Positions 1-12,668 are shown, numbered from the stretch's first letter. The stretch is DNA of 64,000 nucleotides from Anthoceros angustus (GCA_010909165.1 MU008187.1:638247-702246); one strand, 5' to 3'. Notes: a model not told the origin generated them from the sequence alone. Made by a program: numbers and translations.

Positions 1-1299
1 ATCCTGGCATTGACATATAGTCAAACATGACCTTGCTTTGCTAGTTGGTTGCTGCTGATATGATGAAGTAACAGCTTGCCTTGTGTCTTCGTGTGTCCAG
101 ACTAACATGCATGTTACTTTGATTTCCAAGCACAACACTTGGAATTACCAGGTCCTATTATTGTGTATACAAATAGATAGTTACCACAGGTTTAGTTCCT
201 TGCTGTCATGACAGCAAGGAAAGCAACGATGGCAAAGGAAGTAATTGCCTTCCATGGTTTGCCAGGTAAGCTCTCCAAGAAGTGTGTGGAGAGAAGGAGA
301 AGTGCCTTTTCATCATCTTACACATACAAGCAGAAGTGTTTTCTAGAAGCAGCATCATCAGAAAGTAAATCGATGGTGGACACCAAGGATACATGAGGGA
401 TAACAAGCAAGAAGAAGCATGTGAAGGTTCTTGGAGGATGAAATTCATGAGTTACTAAAAGATAATCAAGCAGTGGAGATCAATACAAATAATTGAAATT
501 TGAAAACTAAACAGGTAAGACTAGAGCACACCACAAATAACTGAAACTTGAAAACAAAATTGGCCAGACTAGAGCACACCAGTTATGACATCTCTCTCCA
601 AAATCTTCAAATGTGCTTTATGATGTAGCACAAGACTATAAGAATACAAAGTGGTTGATGTGGTAGGGAACACAGATGGGAGAATTGGGCAGCACCTGTT
701 CTTTTTATATCTTAAAAGAAATACTTCATAACTTCAGCAATATACGACATATGTGTCATGTTCTATCTACGAAAACAATACATCAAACGACATCTAAAAC
801 AAGTTTTTACGGCTCTGTCTTATAATATTTTGACTCCTTTCATGCGGGCAGGATCATATTTTGAACTGTGTTCAAGCGTCCTTGATAAGATAAATTAAAC
901 TTGTTTCTCTAGTTCATTTTGATGATCTGGACAATGATAAGACACACAAGAAAAACGATGGAGCGGGATGAAGAAGCGATGGTTGCAAGACTTGGTGTGA
1001 TTTGTTAAAAGTGGACCTTTTTTGTGAGGTTTGGTTCTTGTCCGAGAGGCTAGAGCAGGAAAAGTAATACACATCTAGTTGAAGTGAAATCACAATGGTA
1101 TTCATAAAAGTGAAGAACAATGAGGGGAGTGGTCTGTATGTAGTTCTAGCCTAGTTAGAGACGAACGAGGTCCTTGTGGCATATTTCCTGCTCTACCATC
1201 TATTCCGAAGAGTGATCCTATCTCTTCACGGGATGATATGGTTCATGTATCTTTATAAAACTTTCATCAACAATTTCCAATTTCAGTCAGAGCATACTG

Positions 1300-1465
1300 C
1301 AGACTTCCCAAGCTGCCAATTTTCCACGCTCCAAATTTTCCAAGCTACAAACTTTCCACACTGTAAACTTTTCAAGCTGCTTGAAAAGTTTGTGGCTTGG
1401 AAAATTTGCTGCTTCTGAGGAAGCTTTCAAAGCCACAAACTTTTCAGGGAGCAAACTTGTGGATA
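1300..1465. repeat. Degenerate short-unit repeat with perfect 27-bp palindrome
   Basis: Units of roughly 16-24 bp built on 'caagctacaaactttcca' repeat on one strand and then on the other. The centre, 1365-1391, is a perfect palindrome: 13-bp arms (aaacttttcaagc / gcttgaaaagttt) around one T. Flanking units at 1332-1352 and 1389-1410 also pair imperfectly, so a longer hairpin with mismatches can form. Confidence 0.75.
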
Positions 1466-1740
1466 GGTGGTGCGCAAGCCTACCTGTACTCATACAACCA
1501 CGGTGACGTTATTTCGTTTGTCTTCTACTTACAATGGACCCTCATCAGGTGATGTCCCACCAGACTTCCTCCAAAAGCACCATTCTATTTATTTCTCCCA
1601 CACAAATCCGACATAATCAGCAATAGATGTGCACCAATATCATTACATATCTATTGTTGACAGCCACTCCCTCATCTATCATCCAAGTAGCCAATCAGTA
1701 GTACATCCTCGAAGAACAAACCCCAAAAACTATGGTGATT

Positions 1741-2525
1741 GTCTTGTTGGCCATTTAACCCTAAATCTACTCCCAAGATACAGCATGTCAGTATCCCTAC
1801 TGAGATAATGTTATCCAGAGGTCTAACCAATCAGAAACGAGGATCATGAAAGTCATAATTGATATCCAGAAATGGCAGAAATACGCAGCGGATGCTCATC
1901 CAAGCAAGGACCAATAATAAAGTAGAGCATCATGATCAAGCAATTGGTGGTTGGCAGCACAATACCCTCTTGATAAAGGCTCTTTAAGAGTCCCCAATAA
2001 CACATGGGACTATACCAATAAAACTAGAGCATGTGTCTCGTTGTCACCACAAGGACCGATTAAGTTCAAAGGAGACACCATCTTATGTAACCTCAATCAA
2101 TCAAGGAAGGCACTTTCGACACACCGGACCCTACACTCTATCAACTCCGAATCTGCTCCCAAGATACAGCAAATCAGTATCCCCACTAAGATAATGTTGT
2201 TATCCTGAGGTCTAATCAATCAGAAACGAGGCTTACAGAAGCCATCATTGATAAACAGAAACGGCACAAAAGCCGATAAACAAAAACGGTACAAAGCCAT
2301 CATGGATAAATAGAAACGGCACAAAAGCAATCATTGATAAACAGAAATGGCACAAAAGCCATCATGAATAAACAGAAACGGCCCAAAAGGCATCATTGAT
2401 AAACATAAATGGCACAAAAGCCATCATTAATGCAACACGATGCCCTCCCTATACAGGTTCTTTAAGAGTCCCAACAACACATCGGACTATACAAATAAAA
2501 CCCAAGAGTTCTCTCAGTTGGTTGT
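1741..2525. repeat. Diverged direct duplication (~430-bp offset)
   Basis: Two blocks recur in the same order. About 1750-1842 matches 2152-2232 (shared core 'ctcccaagatacagca' followed by 'ataatgtt' and 'caatcagaaacgagg'). About 1975-2030 matches 2455-2505 (shared core 'tctttaagagtccc' and 'actatac.aataaaac'). The copies differ by many substitutions and small indels, so the duplication is old. No coding potential is visible. Confidence 0.7.
2236..2430. repeat. 33-bp tandem array, about six copies
   Basis: The unit is approximately 'cagaaacggcacaaaagcca' followed by 'tcattgataaa'. About six copies run head to tail with scattered substitutions and one shortened copy. The array lies between the two halves of the surrounding direct duplication. 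It is minisatellite-like and has no visible gene content. Confidence 0.8.
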
Positions 2526-4600
2526 TGCCAACTTTTACTACCAAGGCGAAGAGGCTGACAAAGCCAACCGCATCTCCAATCTAATGTCAGGAAGTAAAAC
2601 ATGAATACAATCCATAAAAAATTGTATGCAATGTGTAACAAATTGTATGCACTTTATAACAAATTATATGCAATATGTAATAAATTGTAACAAGGTCAGA
2701 GAGATCGATCAGCAGCAACTAAGTAAACTAAGAGAGATGATCCAAGAAAGAAAGATATCGCGCATGACATCATTGTATGTTTGCTGCGAAGGGAATGCTA
2801 TGCATAGGTCAAGGACGGATATTGGTTAGCTGAGACTGCGAATGCCCTAAAGTCTGGCTTTTAGAGACGGACATGTATAGATGCCTTTGCCAACTTTTGT
2901 TGTTGAGCCGAAGAGGCGGACAAAAATTTGATAGAATGTTCATCAAGCTAGTTCCTCTCCTTCAAGCACAGTTACACACATATCGAGGTCGTTCTAGGTT
3001 TCCCAGGAGAAAGAATGAAGCCCATCATAGGCCTTTCACATCAATAAGGACAAGGATGAGCCGGTGAGTCAAGATTAATTCATCGAAGCTTCATAGTCTT
3101 GGCTTTCAGCTGTTTTGAGCCCTTCAGATCAAGTGAGATTTTAACCTCAAAGATTAAGCGTTTGTGGTGGTGGATTGAAACCATGCTTTGGGACACCTGC
3201 AGAAACAATAGACACAACATACTGGTTGCACGCAAGCTTGATTGCAATGTAATCAAGTATTCGACTAGTGGGCGCAACAGAAATGGAAGTGCAGTTAGCA
3301 AGATGTTATCACCAAGAAACCTAAGAAGTCCTTGCTACTGTTGAGGAGAAGCAAGTTCAACGTACAACTTGCAAGTGAAGGAGGCTATGTTTAGCTGCAA
3401 TGCTGTTTCAGCCAATTTTTTTAGAAGGTCGGCCTCTTGTGAATAGAGTGCGTAACATTTCAATTACTATGGACTTTGAAATTCGTTCTATGGACTCTGG
3501 AATTCGTGCTACCTCAACTATATAAGTAGTATTTCTCAATTATAATCTAAGATTGAATTTTAAGCGGGTTGATTCCCTGCCTTCTAAGCCTGCTTTTTCA
3601 TTGTGTTCATTCCGTTCCATCTTTTTTTCATAATAAAGTATCCTATTCCTTTTTCATTGTGTTTACTTCATTAAAGGCAAAAGGTAGCCTTCTAGTTCTG
3701 CGTTTTCGTTGTGTTCACTCCATTAAAGACAAAACGTAAGCTAAAGGTAGGCTGTTAGTTTATCATACATCAGCATTGGTAAAGCCACTAAATGCGAGGA
3801 GGCTACTAACAAATTTGTCACTTTGATTCCCAAGCACAACACTTTCACTTTGAAATCCCATGATGTTGTAGAGGCTTGGCTAACAACCCTCGTGGTAATT
3901 CATTGACATACTCCACCTTGATCGTGTCTTTACGTGCAACTTACCATTGAATGGGACCATTCATCTTAACCTGAAATCTATTTTGCAAGCCATTTAAAAA
4001 GAAACTCATTACAAAACAATGAAACCAACAACTTGGGAACTTATAAACGTTCTCGCCCTCTGACTATCATGAACACACAAACTAACAAGACTCCATCAGA
4101 CAGACTCCACTATTGATCCATCTCCACTACATACACTCAACAAAATGAACATGAAGGACACATCAAAATACCCAACTATTACCACCACCTACAGATATTT
4201 GCACGTACCAACGCGAATAGCAGACATAATACACAACCTTCACATGAGTCTTTCCGTTAATTTAAATGGGACATACAGCTTCCCTCATCCTGCTTGTCTC
4301 ATATGTTAGGAAGGCCCACTTTCCGATGCTGGATACACATCTCCTCACCTTGTGGTTCGCCCGATGAACATCTACATATGCTGGTTTCCTCGGAACACCT
4401 ACGCATGCTGATTTCCTTGGAGGGAAAGCACTAAGTGACCGGGATAGCCAACCGTATGTCCCCACAAAGTGATGTCATGGGTTTCCTAAACACGAGAATC
4501 CTACAGGGTATGCGCTGCCCTCATATATATACACAAGGAAGGTATGGTGCTTACATACATATGTACATACAAAGTCCCTACAAACAGACTCCCAGGAGAG

Positions 4601-6102
4601 GATAGAGAGTGAAAGCAGGAAGAGGGATGTGGGGTGGGACCGTGTCTCCGCGTGGCTCCATCTTATATGCCGGCACTTTGTCGCGTCTCAAAATATCTTG
4701 TCGACTCTGCCACCAGCAATCCGTCCGTCCAGAGGGGTCTGACCCGGACGACGTTTTCCGGGAGCAAGGCCAGGCATCCGGCGCTTGGAGCGGATATGGT
4801 GCGCTTTTCGAAACCGGCCTGCGCTGGCGAGACGCGACTCGCTCGGCCGCAGTTGCAGTCGACCCAGCGTCGACTGCGGTAACGCTGCACCTTCCCACAG
4901 CCGCATTCCGCATTCCGCATTCCGCACTCCGCACTCCGCAATCGGGAAGAAAGCGGGCCGCGATGTGATCTTAACCTATCCAGTCTACTGGCTCACCTAA
5001 CGGGGCCGGGAACGAGGCGACAGCAGCAAGAAGCAGACGCGATTCGGGAGGGAAAGCTGGAGTCACATGATTGTTGCCGCACAGGGAGCAGAGGTTGGAA
5101 GCAGGAACGAGCGGCGCAGAGACCAGCGCGGCGCCGCATAATGCAAATATGCCACCGCAACGCACATTCTCACAAGCGGACAGCAATCGCATCGCAAATG
5201 CATGCCTCCCTTCCTCCCCGACGCGTGTTGCCTCTCTCATCGCGACGTGGCCCCGCCTTGGCGCCCGAGCGCCCGACCCCCCGACCCGCGCTGCATTCCT
5301 GTTCCCATTCGCCCGTTCCCCGCCCGGGGCTCCCAAAACGGCCCAGCCTGCGAATGAAATGCCCGCATTTGATATCCACCGGCCACCTGGGGGCCCGGTG
5401 GCCGCCCACCGGGAACCCGGCACGTGTGCGCGCGGTCGCCCGCTGGCCCCGGTCACCGACCGCGACGCCAACCCCAACCGCCGGCCAGGCCGCACCCATT
5501 GGCCTCCGGCAGGATGGCCGGCGTGGCCCAAGATTTTTCCGTCGGGACGCCAAGGATTTCGCCCCGCTCGCCCACCGGGCTGGAGCGGCTGGATTTCTAG
5601 TCGCAACAGCCCTCTTCCTTCCAGGCACCGGCAGAGCAGCAGGAGCTCCGTCTCCTCTCCGCCCCTCCCCTCTCCTCCCCCGTCGCCTCCCTTCACAACG
5701 GGAAATCCCATTCCCGTAACGTTGCACACTGTCGCCGACCTCCCCGGGTCGCTTCCCTTCCCCTCCCCGATTCCGTTCCCGGGGGAATTCCTGGCCTTGA
5801 GCCTTGCCCAGCGCAGGATTCTGGTTTCCCAGCTGCGCGCATTTTGCATGCACGGAGAGAGCTGCGAGCCTGGGGAGATGGCGGCCGCATTTTTGAAGGT
5901 GGCCCGATTCTGGGCAGCGCCAGCCCGGGGTGGGAGGCGGGTGCTGAGCCTGTGAGGGCAGCTGGAGGAAGGGAGGCTGGGAGGATGGCATTTTGAGAGG
6001 TAGATGCCGAGGGGCCTGAGTGGGGCGGGCTGCGAGAGCCCGTTGTCGGAGGGGAGGAATCGGGGATCCAGTCTCGGGAGCCAGGGGTGGTGTGGGTAGA
6101 GG
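4601..6102 (+). other. GC-rich region upstream of the TPR gene
   Basis: Composition changes sharply from AT-rich to GC-rich here and stays GC-rich into the TPR coding sequence, as expected for the promoter and 5' leader of a plant gene. Long open frames exist on both strands (for example minus 4971-6914), but they are low-complexity Pro/Arg/Ser/Gly strings without domains, which I read as composition artefacts. A 7-bp microsatellite (gcattcc/gcactcc, about five units) sits at 4903-4940. A TATA-like 'tcatatatatacac' lies at about 4520-4533, but a link to any transcript is unproven. Confidence 0.5.
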
Positions 6103-8250
6103 ATGGGTGTTGAGGTTGTGCATCTCTTTTCCTTCTCCGTTGCATTCACACCTGCACCAGGTGCGTGTCGGACGAATTCGGCGGCCTCTCCCGACCTCGC
6201 CTTGGCAGCTGAGGATTCCCGGGTGCTGCTGCCGGGGAGGCGGCATTCGGATGCGTCGCTGCACGCCTCCGGGCCGGCCAGAGCCGGGCTGCAAGGGGGA
6301 TGCTTCGGGGCTGCTTCCGGGGAGGAGTGTGCGGGGAGAGGAGGGGTGTTGGAGTTTGCGAGGGCGAGCTTCTGGGGGGACCGGGAGCAGCTGCGAGCGA
6401 ATCCGGGGGGGAGGCTGGCGAGGCAGCCGTCGGGTTGCGCGTGTGCCCGGCTGTACGATGATTTTGGGAGGGAGAGTGGGCCTGATGAGGATGGGGGTGC
6501 TGGGAACTCCTGCTTTTCCAAGGGGCAGGTGGAGGACAGGCCTGCCTCCGAGAGCTCGGGTGGCGGGGAGCCTTCTGGGACCTCGAATGGGGATTCTGAT
6601 TCCCCCAGGCTCGGGGACAGGACGTTCAGGCTCATGAGCCGGCGCCTGGCAGCTGCCTGCAGCTCGGAGCTTGACGGGGATGGGGGCCAGGCTGCATTCG
6701 GGGCCCAGGGCGGGAGGGAGAAGAAGAACAAGATTAAGGAGCAGGTGGCTGGCGGAGTGCAGATTCCCTCGTCCCTCAGGGACCTGAGGCGGAAGGCGAG
6801 AGCTAGGACTGTGGAAGGTGGGGTGGAGGGAGTACTAGTGGCGGGAGTTGGTGCTGGTCTTGTAGGAGACTCGGCTGCCACCTGCTGTGCTTTGAAGAAT
6901 GCTTTGGCGTCCATAGTTTTTATGATGCGGGCGCTGCAGAGCTACTCTGTGTACATGCGGGAGGTGCTGTTTGCGCATGCGGATGCCGATAGTCAGGAGC
7001 TGGCAGCCCTGGTGGGAAAGGAGATGCATGGTTCTGTGCTGTGGCTGTTCGAACGAGTGTATTCCTGCTCGCCCAAGCTCATGGTGTCGCTCATGATTCT
7101 GCTGGCCAACTTTACGGTCTTCTCCATGGGGAGCAATGTTGCCAGAGCTGCGCTGGTGGAGGAGTCCACAGTGTCCATGACGCCGACATTGGTAGACCAC
7201 AGGTTGGGGTTGGGGGAACATGATATGTTGCCTTTTAAGGACTCCGGGAGCTGTCCACAGGCTCAGTCCGACTCTGTACCATATCCTTTCAGCGGCCCGT
7301 CCCTGCGCAATTGCGCTGCCTCTGATCTCACAGGCTCCTACCATTCGTCGTCTAGGTTTGGCTCAGGTGGGGGCCATACTAGGAGTGTACCAGTAGCAGG
7401 ATCGCATGGTGGTGATTCTGGGAACGGAGGGTCGTTCCAGCACAGACCCGGGCTTCCCCAGGATGAGCCCGGTGCCAGCAGGTTTGTGGACTCCTCAGGA
7501 GCTGAGCATCTCAACATGCTGGCTGCCAGCGAATGGCTGGCGGAAGATGAAGAAGAGGCAGGCAAGGCAGGGGTTACCCTGGCAGTCTCCACTGCCGAGG
7601 CCACGGTGTCTAGCACCTCGCAGCTTGCCAAGCCCGAACCTTCGCTGAAAGAGCTCCTGGAGGAGACGGTGAAGGAGCTGGAGCTCAGGAGTGGTGAACC
7701 CTACCACCATGTGTATCTCGACCAGGAGACCATCCGTAGATTAGTGGCCCCGGTTACCGTAAAGATGGAGAGAGACGACTACATCTGCTTCGACCGTACT
7801 GATCTGGAGTACCAGCATGCGATCGGGGCTGAGCCCAGCAACCCTTTGCTGCTTGCAAACTATGCACAGTTCCTATACGTTGTCCGCCATAAGAACGACA
7901 GGTAACATCGCTGTTCCTAAACGTACTGTACTGTCTGCTACTGTAGTGTTCTTCCAGATAGACTGTAGCACACACATGCTGATGGAAAGCTTTTCCCGTG
8001 CGTTTTTGGTGTGTGCAGTGCCGAAGCCTTGTTCCACAGGGCTCTTGAGGCAGATCCAGCTGATGGAGATGTCATCGGGCGGTTCGCCAGCTTTTTGTGG
8101 CTTGCTCGAGGTGACTGTGCAGGTGCGGAGAGGGCTTACAAAGCTGCCATCGCCTTGGAGCCCTCCAACCCCTACCATGCAGGGAGCTATGCACATTTCC
8201 TGTGGCACTCTGAAGAAGACAGTGCCTGCATCATGAGCCCCATGACCTGA
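6103..8250 (+). CDS. TPR-like superfamily protein
   Basis: Two exons, 6103-7901 and 8019-8250, join in phase (AG|gtaaca ... tgtgcag|T) to give about 676 residues. The N-terminal half is low-complexity and probably disordered. A hydrophobic stretch near residue 330 (LMVSLMILLANFTVFSMGSN) is typical of a plant TPR-like family of unknown biochemical role. The last ~150 residues carry the conserved core: EPYHHVYLD, PLLLANYAQFLY, then across the intron AEALFHRALEADPADGD and PSNPYHAGSYAHFLWHS, which are two to three TPR-like helical hairpins. The protein probably acts as a protein-interaction scaffold; partners are unknown. The chosen start is the first ATG of the long frame; an N-terminal intron (cag|gtgcgt near 6161) or later start is possible. 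It is convergent with the PWWP gene. Confidence 0.8.
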
Positions 8251-9103
8251 GTGATAGATCAGTGTCTCGGAAGGAGTACACCATAGTCTCGTTTTTTCTC
8301 TCTGCTTTCAAGTTCGATGCACAAGTGAGCGTCAACTTAACGAGCTGTATAGTAAGCACCATCTCCAACTGATGGTGATGGTGGTGCCAATACATACAGG
8401 GAAGCTCAGCTGTTTGTTGTGACTGGGAAGAGATGTTGTGAAGCAGCACAGCATGGCGATGTTGTTGGATCCCTCCAATTTTTGTTGTTGGGGAACTCCA
8501 ATTTTTTCAAGTTGGGAGTTGTAGCTGTGTGCGTTCAATACAGGCTACTGTAATGCAGGTTGTTGATCGTTTTTGTGGTGTAACTTTTCATGTCAAGCCT
8601 CTGGAACATAATAGATTCCTAAAGGGATGTTACAGTACCGGCAGTGGTTGTTTGGAACGTGGTGGACTGTCGACATGATCACAATGTATCTCAAATGGTG
8701 CGTGCATTCGCCGCTGGAACCCAAGTCAGGGGATTACAAAATGATTAGGCCAGCTACATCAATTCCTCGATGGATATAACTTCCGTATGATTCACAGTTT
8801 GCGCAACGCATTCTGGGCGACATGGGTCACGTGAGCTTGGCAGAATCAGCAGGCTTCAGCTTTGAAGAGAAGTTTTATGAGCAGTTTCAGATGAGAAAGG
8901 GGATCCGTAAGGGGCAGCTAGACCCAGGAACCGCATTATCCTAATGCGCCGCAACTTCTTCTCAGGTCTCCTGTGTCCGATGTCCTCCTCCTGCACCACA
9001 GACATTGCAGCTAGCAAATGAAGACGACTGATGCATTCCCACCAGGGCGAAGAGAAATAACTCATGACACTTGCTGAGTAGCTGGCCTCGCTAATTACAA
9101 GGA
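8251..9103. other. Intergenic region between convergent genes
   Basis: This holds the likely 3' untranslated regions of the TPR gene (+) and the PWWP gene (-). I see no coding exon, RNA gene or clear repeat. Confidence 0.5.
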
Positions 9104-11682
9104 TCACACCTTTAGGCTCCGTTCTTTGACCTTAGCTCCCTTTTTTCTGGCACCAGCGGTATGACATACCTCGAACTGGACCTTGGGTTTCCTTGTTCTT
9201 GAAGCCCTTCGCTTTTCTGGTTCCCCATTCTCAGATTTTGCTTGTACAGAGCCATCTTGAGACCCCTTCGTCCCTGCAGGAACAGAATCTGCATGAGCAA
9301 CCGTCGACAAAACACTACGGACGGTTCTTGGTAGCATGTTCAGAACGTAGTTAACCATTAGCGTCTGCTTTTTGCGAGCTCTGCTCTGACTCGGAAGCTG
9401 GGCCATCCCAGTTCAGTGGTAGTTTTCCTGAAGTCCTGAACTCTACGGCCTGCATGCAAGATTTGATCCCACGACGTAAGCGCCGAATCAACCAGCACAG
9501 GTCATGCTTTAACAACACTAAAAAGCGGATCATACCTCTTGCACTCCTTTTGTCAATAACTTTTTCCGTGTTCGAGACCTCTCTTGTAGCTTCTGCCATC
9601 TCAAAGTATGTTCAGCGCATTAGCAACTGCGTGACCTTTCTGCAGGTACCAAATAGCCCAGACTTGGCATAGCTTACCACATCGAATTTCGACAAGCCCG
9701 TATTGGGATCCACCCAAGCACTGCAAGTCAGGCAAACCACAACTTGTTCAGCTTGCCAGTCTGAACAGTAAAGCAGATCAGCATCTAAAACAAGAGCAGT
9801 CAAGGAGGGCATTAGAGCACGAACTGGTCATAGGTGCCGAAGAAGCGCACCGCAAGATCATGTGCTGCATGTTTATCGCCTTTAAAGTCCTCATTTAGAT
9901 CTCTCTCATCCCGTACCTGCGTTCAAGTTTTGCAGATCCTTGTTTGTCCTTGAAGCTTCTTTCCAATCAGAACACCACTGTGCGTGTACACGCATTGGCA
10001 ACCAAGCATAGTACCTGAGCAGGCCACCAGGGGAAACGGCCAAACTTTGCCCAAACAACTTCACCCGGAGCAAATAGTGCATTCTGACTAGTTCCCTCTC
10101 CAATACCTGGAAGGTCAACCTCCATACCAGCTGACATACGAGTATCCTCCCCTGGAGACCTGAACGCTACAACAGCCATGTGAGCAAAACATTTGCCCCT
10201 ACGGAATCACCTGAACGCCCACCCAGGAGGCTGGAGGCAAACCTTTCATGCGAATCATGGCCATTGGCAGCCACATCATCGTCAGAACGGTACTCTAGTT
10301 TGGCAGGCCCCCGATGACCTCCAAAACCTTCCAATCCTCGATCGGGGCTGGCACTGGTTGCTTCTGCATTGGACCCATCCTTGTCACCTTCATAGTCATC
10401 ACCTGTTTCCAAGCATTTCAGCCCAAAAGAGTTAACTTGACAAGCACCTTGCCATGAATACTCGGAACCTCAACCCCAGCAAGGGATCAGAGCATCTGCC
10501 TCCTCAACCGACTCTCAAACACATCACTTGCATGACAGTCAGCAACGGGTTTCAACATATCCAGCCCCTAGCTGCAAGCTTAATTGCAAACAACACATCG
10601 GATCCTTGCTGACGAAGTTAGCACTAAACAGGACGATGATATCGAACAGACAAGGAGCCGACGTGAATGAAACACCAAAGAGAAGGGAAGACAGTGCCCT
10701 GACCAAAAGAATTGTGGCTCCTGTGACTCAAATGTTGTATTCAATCATCAGTTAGCGACGAACATAACATGCTCTTCTCGTTAACGTAAGCTTCACGTTT
10801 TGACGAAAACTTCAGTATACTTCTACTAATCTTCATTCCAGAAAAACACTCTAACCTTCTGAGCCTGTCAAGTGCTCTTCTTCCTCAATGCCATCCTCCC
10901 GCCAATCCATGCCTCGTTCTTTGCCAGGTTCTTTATCTCTCTCTGTTAAAATTTCAACCAACTCTCTCATCACAGATTCTCAGCCACAGCGCAATGACCC
11001 CGCAGAGACTCCCCACAAACTTTTCTACAACCCGCACAAAGTAATAGGACACTATCTGGTCTCCAGAGAGCAGGGGGGGAGTACCAGAGCCCCAGGAGAC
11101 ACACCCGCAACAGACCTACAACAAGGTCAGCACTGTACACCTCCTCAGCATCCTCTCACTGAATTAGCGTCACAGCCCATTCAGAAAGACCGCAGCAAAC
11201 CAACCGCACCAGGCCCGCCAAGTGAAGCCATGCTCGGCGATGGTGCCTGGCTTGCTGGGGTCACTAACCGGGCTGCTTTCACCAATTCATCTTCCCGGGT
11301 GAAATTGCGCAAGATGTTCACCAACAACAGCCGGGCGTGAACGCACTCCCAACAGAGCTACGTCCGAAATGCTGCTCTCCAGACAAAAGGTGGATGAAAA
11401 CCCAGACACCGAAGGCAACAAGCGATTCAGGCATCTACAGCGCAATCCCCTGGTCCTCCACAGGTGCAAATTGGCAATTCAGAGGCAACCATGCGGGGGC
11501 AGGCAGATGAAGAAACCTCGCAAGTCGATCACATGGTTCTCGTAGCTGTCGGAGTCGTAGGCGGGCGAAGCCCTTTCTGGAGTCTGCGCACGTGCTCCTG
11601 CTGCTCTGCCACCGGCCTCCCCAGGCCCCCTTTGTTCCTGCTCCTCCTCCTCCTGCTCACCTGGCGGGCTCCCTCTGCGCAT
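9104..11682 (-). CDS. PWWP-domain protein
   Basis: The protein is a probable chromatin reader; PWWP domains bind methylated histone tails and DNA in the nucleus. Exons on the minus strand that join in phase: 11682-11517, 11290-11210, 10978-10856, 10402-10211 and 10166-10015. The last reads FAPGEVVWAKF then GRFPWWPAQ, the PWWP signature. The domain continues in later exons as HDLAVRFFGTYDQF (near 9830-9880) and AWVDPNTGLSKFDV (near 9690-9730). The C-terminal exon near 9104-9390 is basic (RRASRTRKPKVQFE) and stops at 9104-9106. The first exon is Glu/Gly-rich and ends YDSDSYENHVIDLR. Exon edges between 9350 and 9900 are unsure; one intron seems to need a GC donor. Exon 11290-11210 rests on splice phase alone. 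A TATA box lies about 70 bp upstream of the start. I do not recognise the exact orthologue. Confidence 0.75.
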
Positions 11683-11751
11683 GTCTGCGCTGCCTACCAG
11701 CTTCGACTGGATGCTGGGACAGGAGGCTTGGAAACGATGCTGTCTCACCAG

Positions 11752-11759
11752 TTTATATA
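11752..11759 (-). promoter_or_regulatory. Putative TATA box of the PWWP gene
   Basis: On the minus strand the sequence reads gtatataaac, about 70 bp upstream of the proposed ATG at 11682. Position and sequence fit a plant core promoter. No transcript evidence is available. Confidence 0.5.
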
Positions 11760-11869
11760 CGCGCTGCTGAAGATGGTGGCCAGCAAGCGCAAGGTGTTCG
11801 TTAGCAAATGTACTCGACTCACTTTGCGCGTTTCATCCCCACGTTTTTAAACTCGTTAAACTCCTAATT

Positions 11870-12075
11870 CTTGGAGCATGATGCGGATTTTGCCAAGTTT
11901 GCCAACGGGAACGGAATCCAAACTAGGTAGACAACGTATGTCCCACTGTTCCACTCGCGGCATCTTGGTCAATCGAGCTCGCGCTTGGATTTTGCCGAGT
12001 TCGCCAATGGAAACGAAATCAGATCTGGACAACGTCTGCCCGACAAGCCGCGACGGCATCTCAGCCGTTCCAGCT
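11870..12075. repeat. Diverged tandem duplication, ~115 bp
   Basis: The block 'ggattttgccaagtttgcca' near 11884 recurs near 11993 as 'ggattttgccgagttcgcca'. In both, 'acgg/aaac' and 'gacaacgt.tg.cc' follow, so roughly 100 bp is duplicated in tandem with substitutions. A weaker related string lies near 18890-18910. No gene content is visible. Confidence 0.6.
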
Positions 12076-12277
12076 CTCGGGCAAGCTCGAGCTCGCGCGG
12101 ATCAGAGCTACATAATCGCAAAGCGAAAGGGAAGACAGCTCTGCGATGTAGTAGATGTTGGAGCAATCACCGAGGACGCGAGTACCCCAGATTCCTTGTC
12201 TGATATCAGGAATAAGGAGTAGTGCCCTATTTTGAATCGAGAGTGGCCAAAACGGCCTGTCCACGCTGACGCAGAAT

Positions 12278-12358
12278 TGTTGACAATGGGATTCGAACCC
12301 ATGCCCTTTCGGACCAGAACCTTAATCTGGCGCCTTAGACCAACTCGGCCATGTCAAC
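12278..12358 (-). tRNA. tRNA-Leu (anticodon AAG)
   Basis: The minus strand folds as a class II tRNA. The acceptor stem GTTGACA/TGTCAAC pairs over 7 bp, and A follows as discriminator. The A box TGGCCGAGTTGG and B box GGTTCGAATCC match Pol III consensus. The anticodon stem CCAGA/TCTGG encloses loop TTAAGGT, giving AAG, which decodes leucine CUU/CUC. A long variable arm follows, as in tRNA-Leu. No CCA is encoded, as expected for a nuclear gene, and no intron is present. A Pol III-type TTTT lies about 26 bp downstream (near 12251). Confidence 0.93.
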
Positions 12359-12374
12359 TCGTTGACTGCAAATC

Positions 12375-12417
12375 GTTGACAATGAAATTTAAACCTGTGC
12401 TCTTTCGGCCAGAACCG
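12375..12417 (-). pseudogene. Decayed 3' half of a tRNA-Leu copy
   Basis: The string gttgacaatgaaatttaaac and the following bases align to the 3' half of the tRNA-Leu gene that ends 17 bp away: acceptor 3' strand, T arm, variable arm and 'ccagaacc' of the anticodon arm. The T-loop TTCGAA has become TTTAAA, so the B box is lost. Confidence 0.7.
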
Positions 12418-12668
12418 CGCTTCACTATCCTTGAATTAAACTCTTATTTTGTTAGTTAAATACCTTGCCACCACTAACTATATATGTATAGTAGTTCCCA
12501 TTCTCCGCCAGATTCAAAACCAAGATGCCTTGGCCTCTTGGCCGGAGACGGTCTGTGTGACACAACTAAGCAAAGCTTAAGCTTTCGGAGTTGTAGGGAT
12601 AACTAGCAACACTCATCTTGCTTGGGCAATGCATCAAACACCTCCTATGCATTAACCATACACCCTAA

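Larger units (their letters stand above)
1..4600. other. Gene-free repeat-rich region
   Basis: I see no convincing coding gene, tRNA or transposon protein here; open frames are all under about 85 codons and resemble no family I know. The stretch holds the repeats listed separately. A short motif around 115-150 recurs near 3822-3855 (both read about 'ctttgattcccaagcacaac'), which suggests pieces of one dispersed repeat. A TATA-like run in 'caactatataagtag' near 3515-3530 followed by T-rich sequence could be part of a solo LTR, but I could not find its partner. Confidence 0.5.

Noticed and set aside
4971-6914. 647-codon minus-strand frame opposite the TPR gene, and 374- and 294-codon frames in the same GC-rich zone
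   Set aside because: Low-complexity Pro/Arg/Gly/Ser strings without any domain. GC-rich DNA has few stops, and the real TPR protein is on the plus strand.
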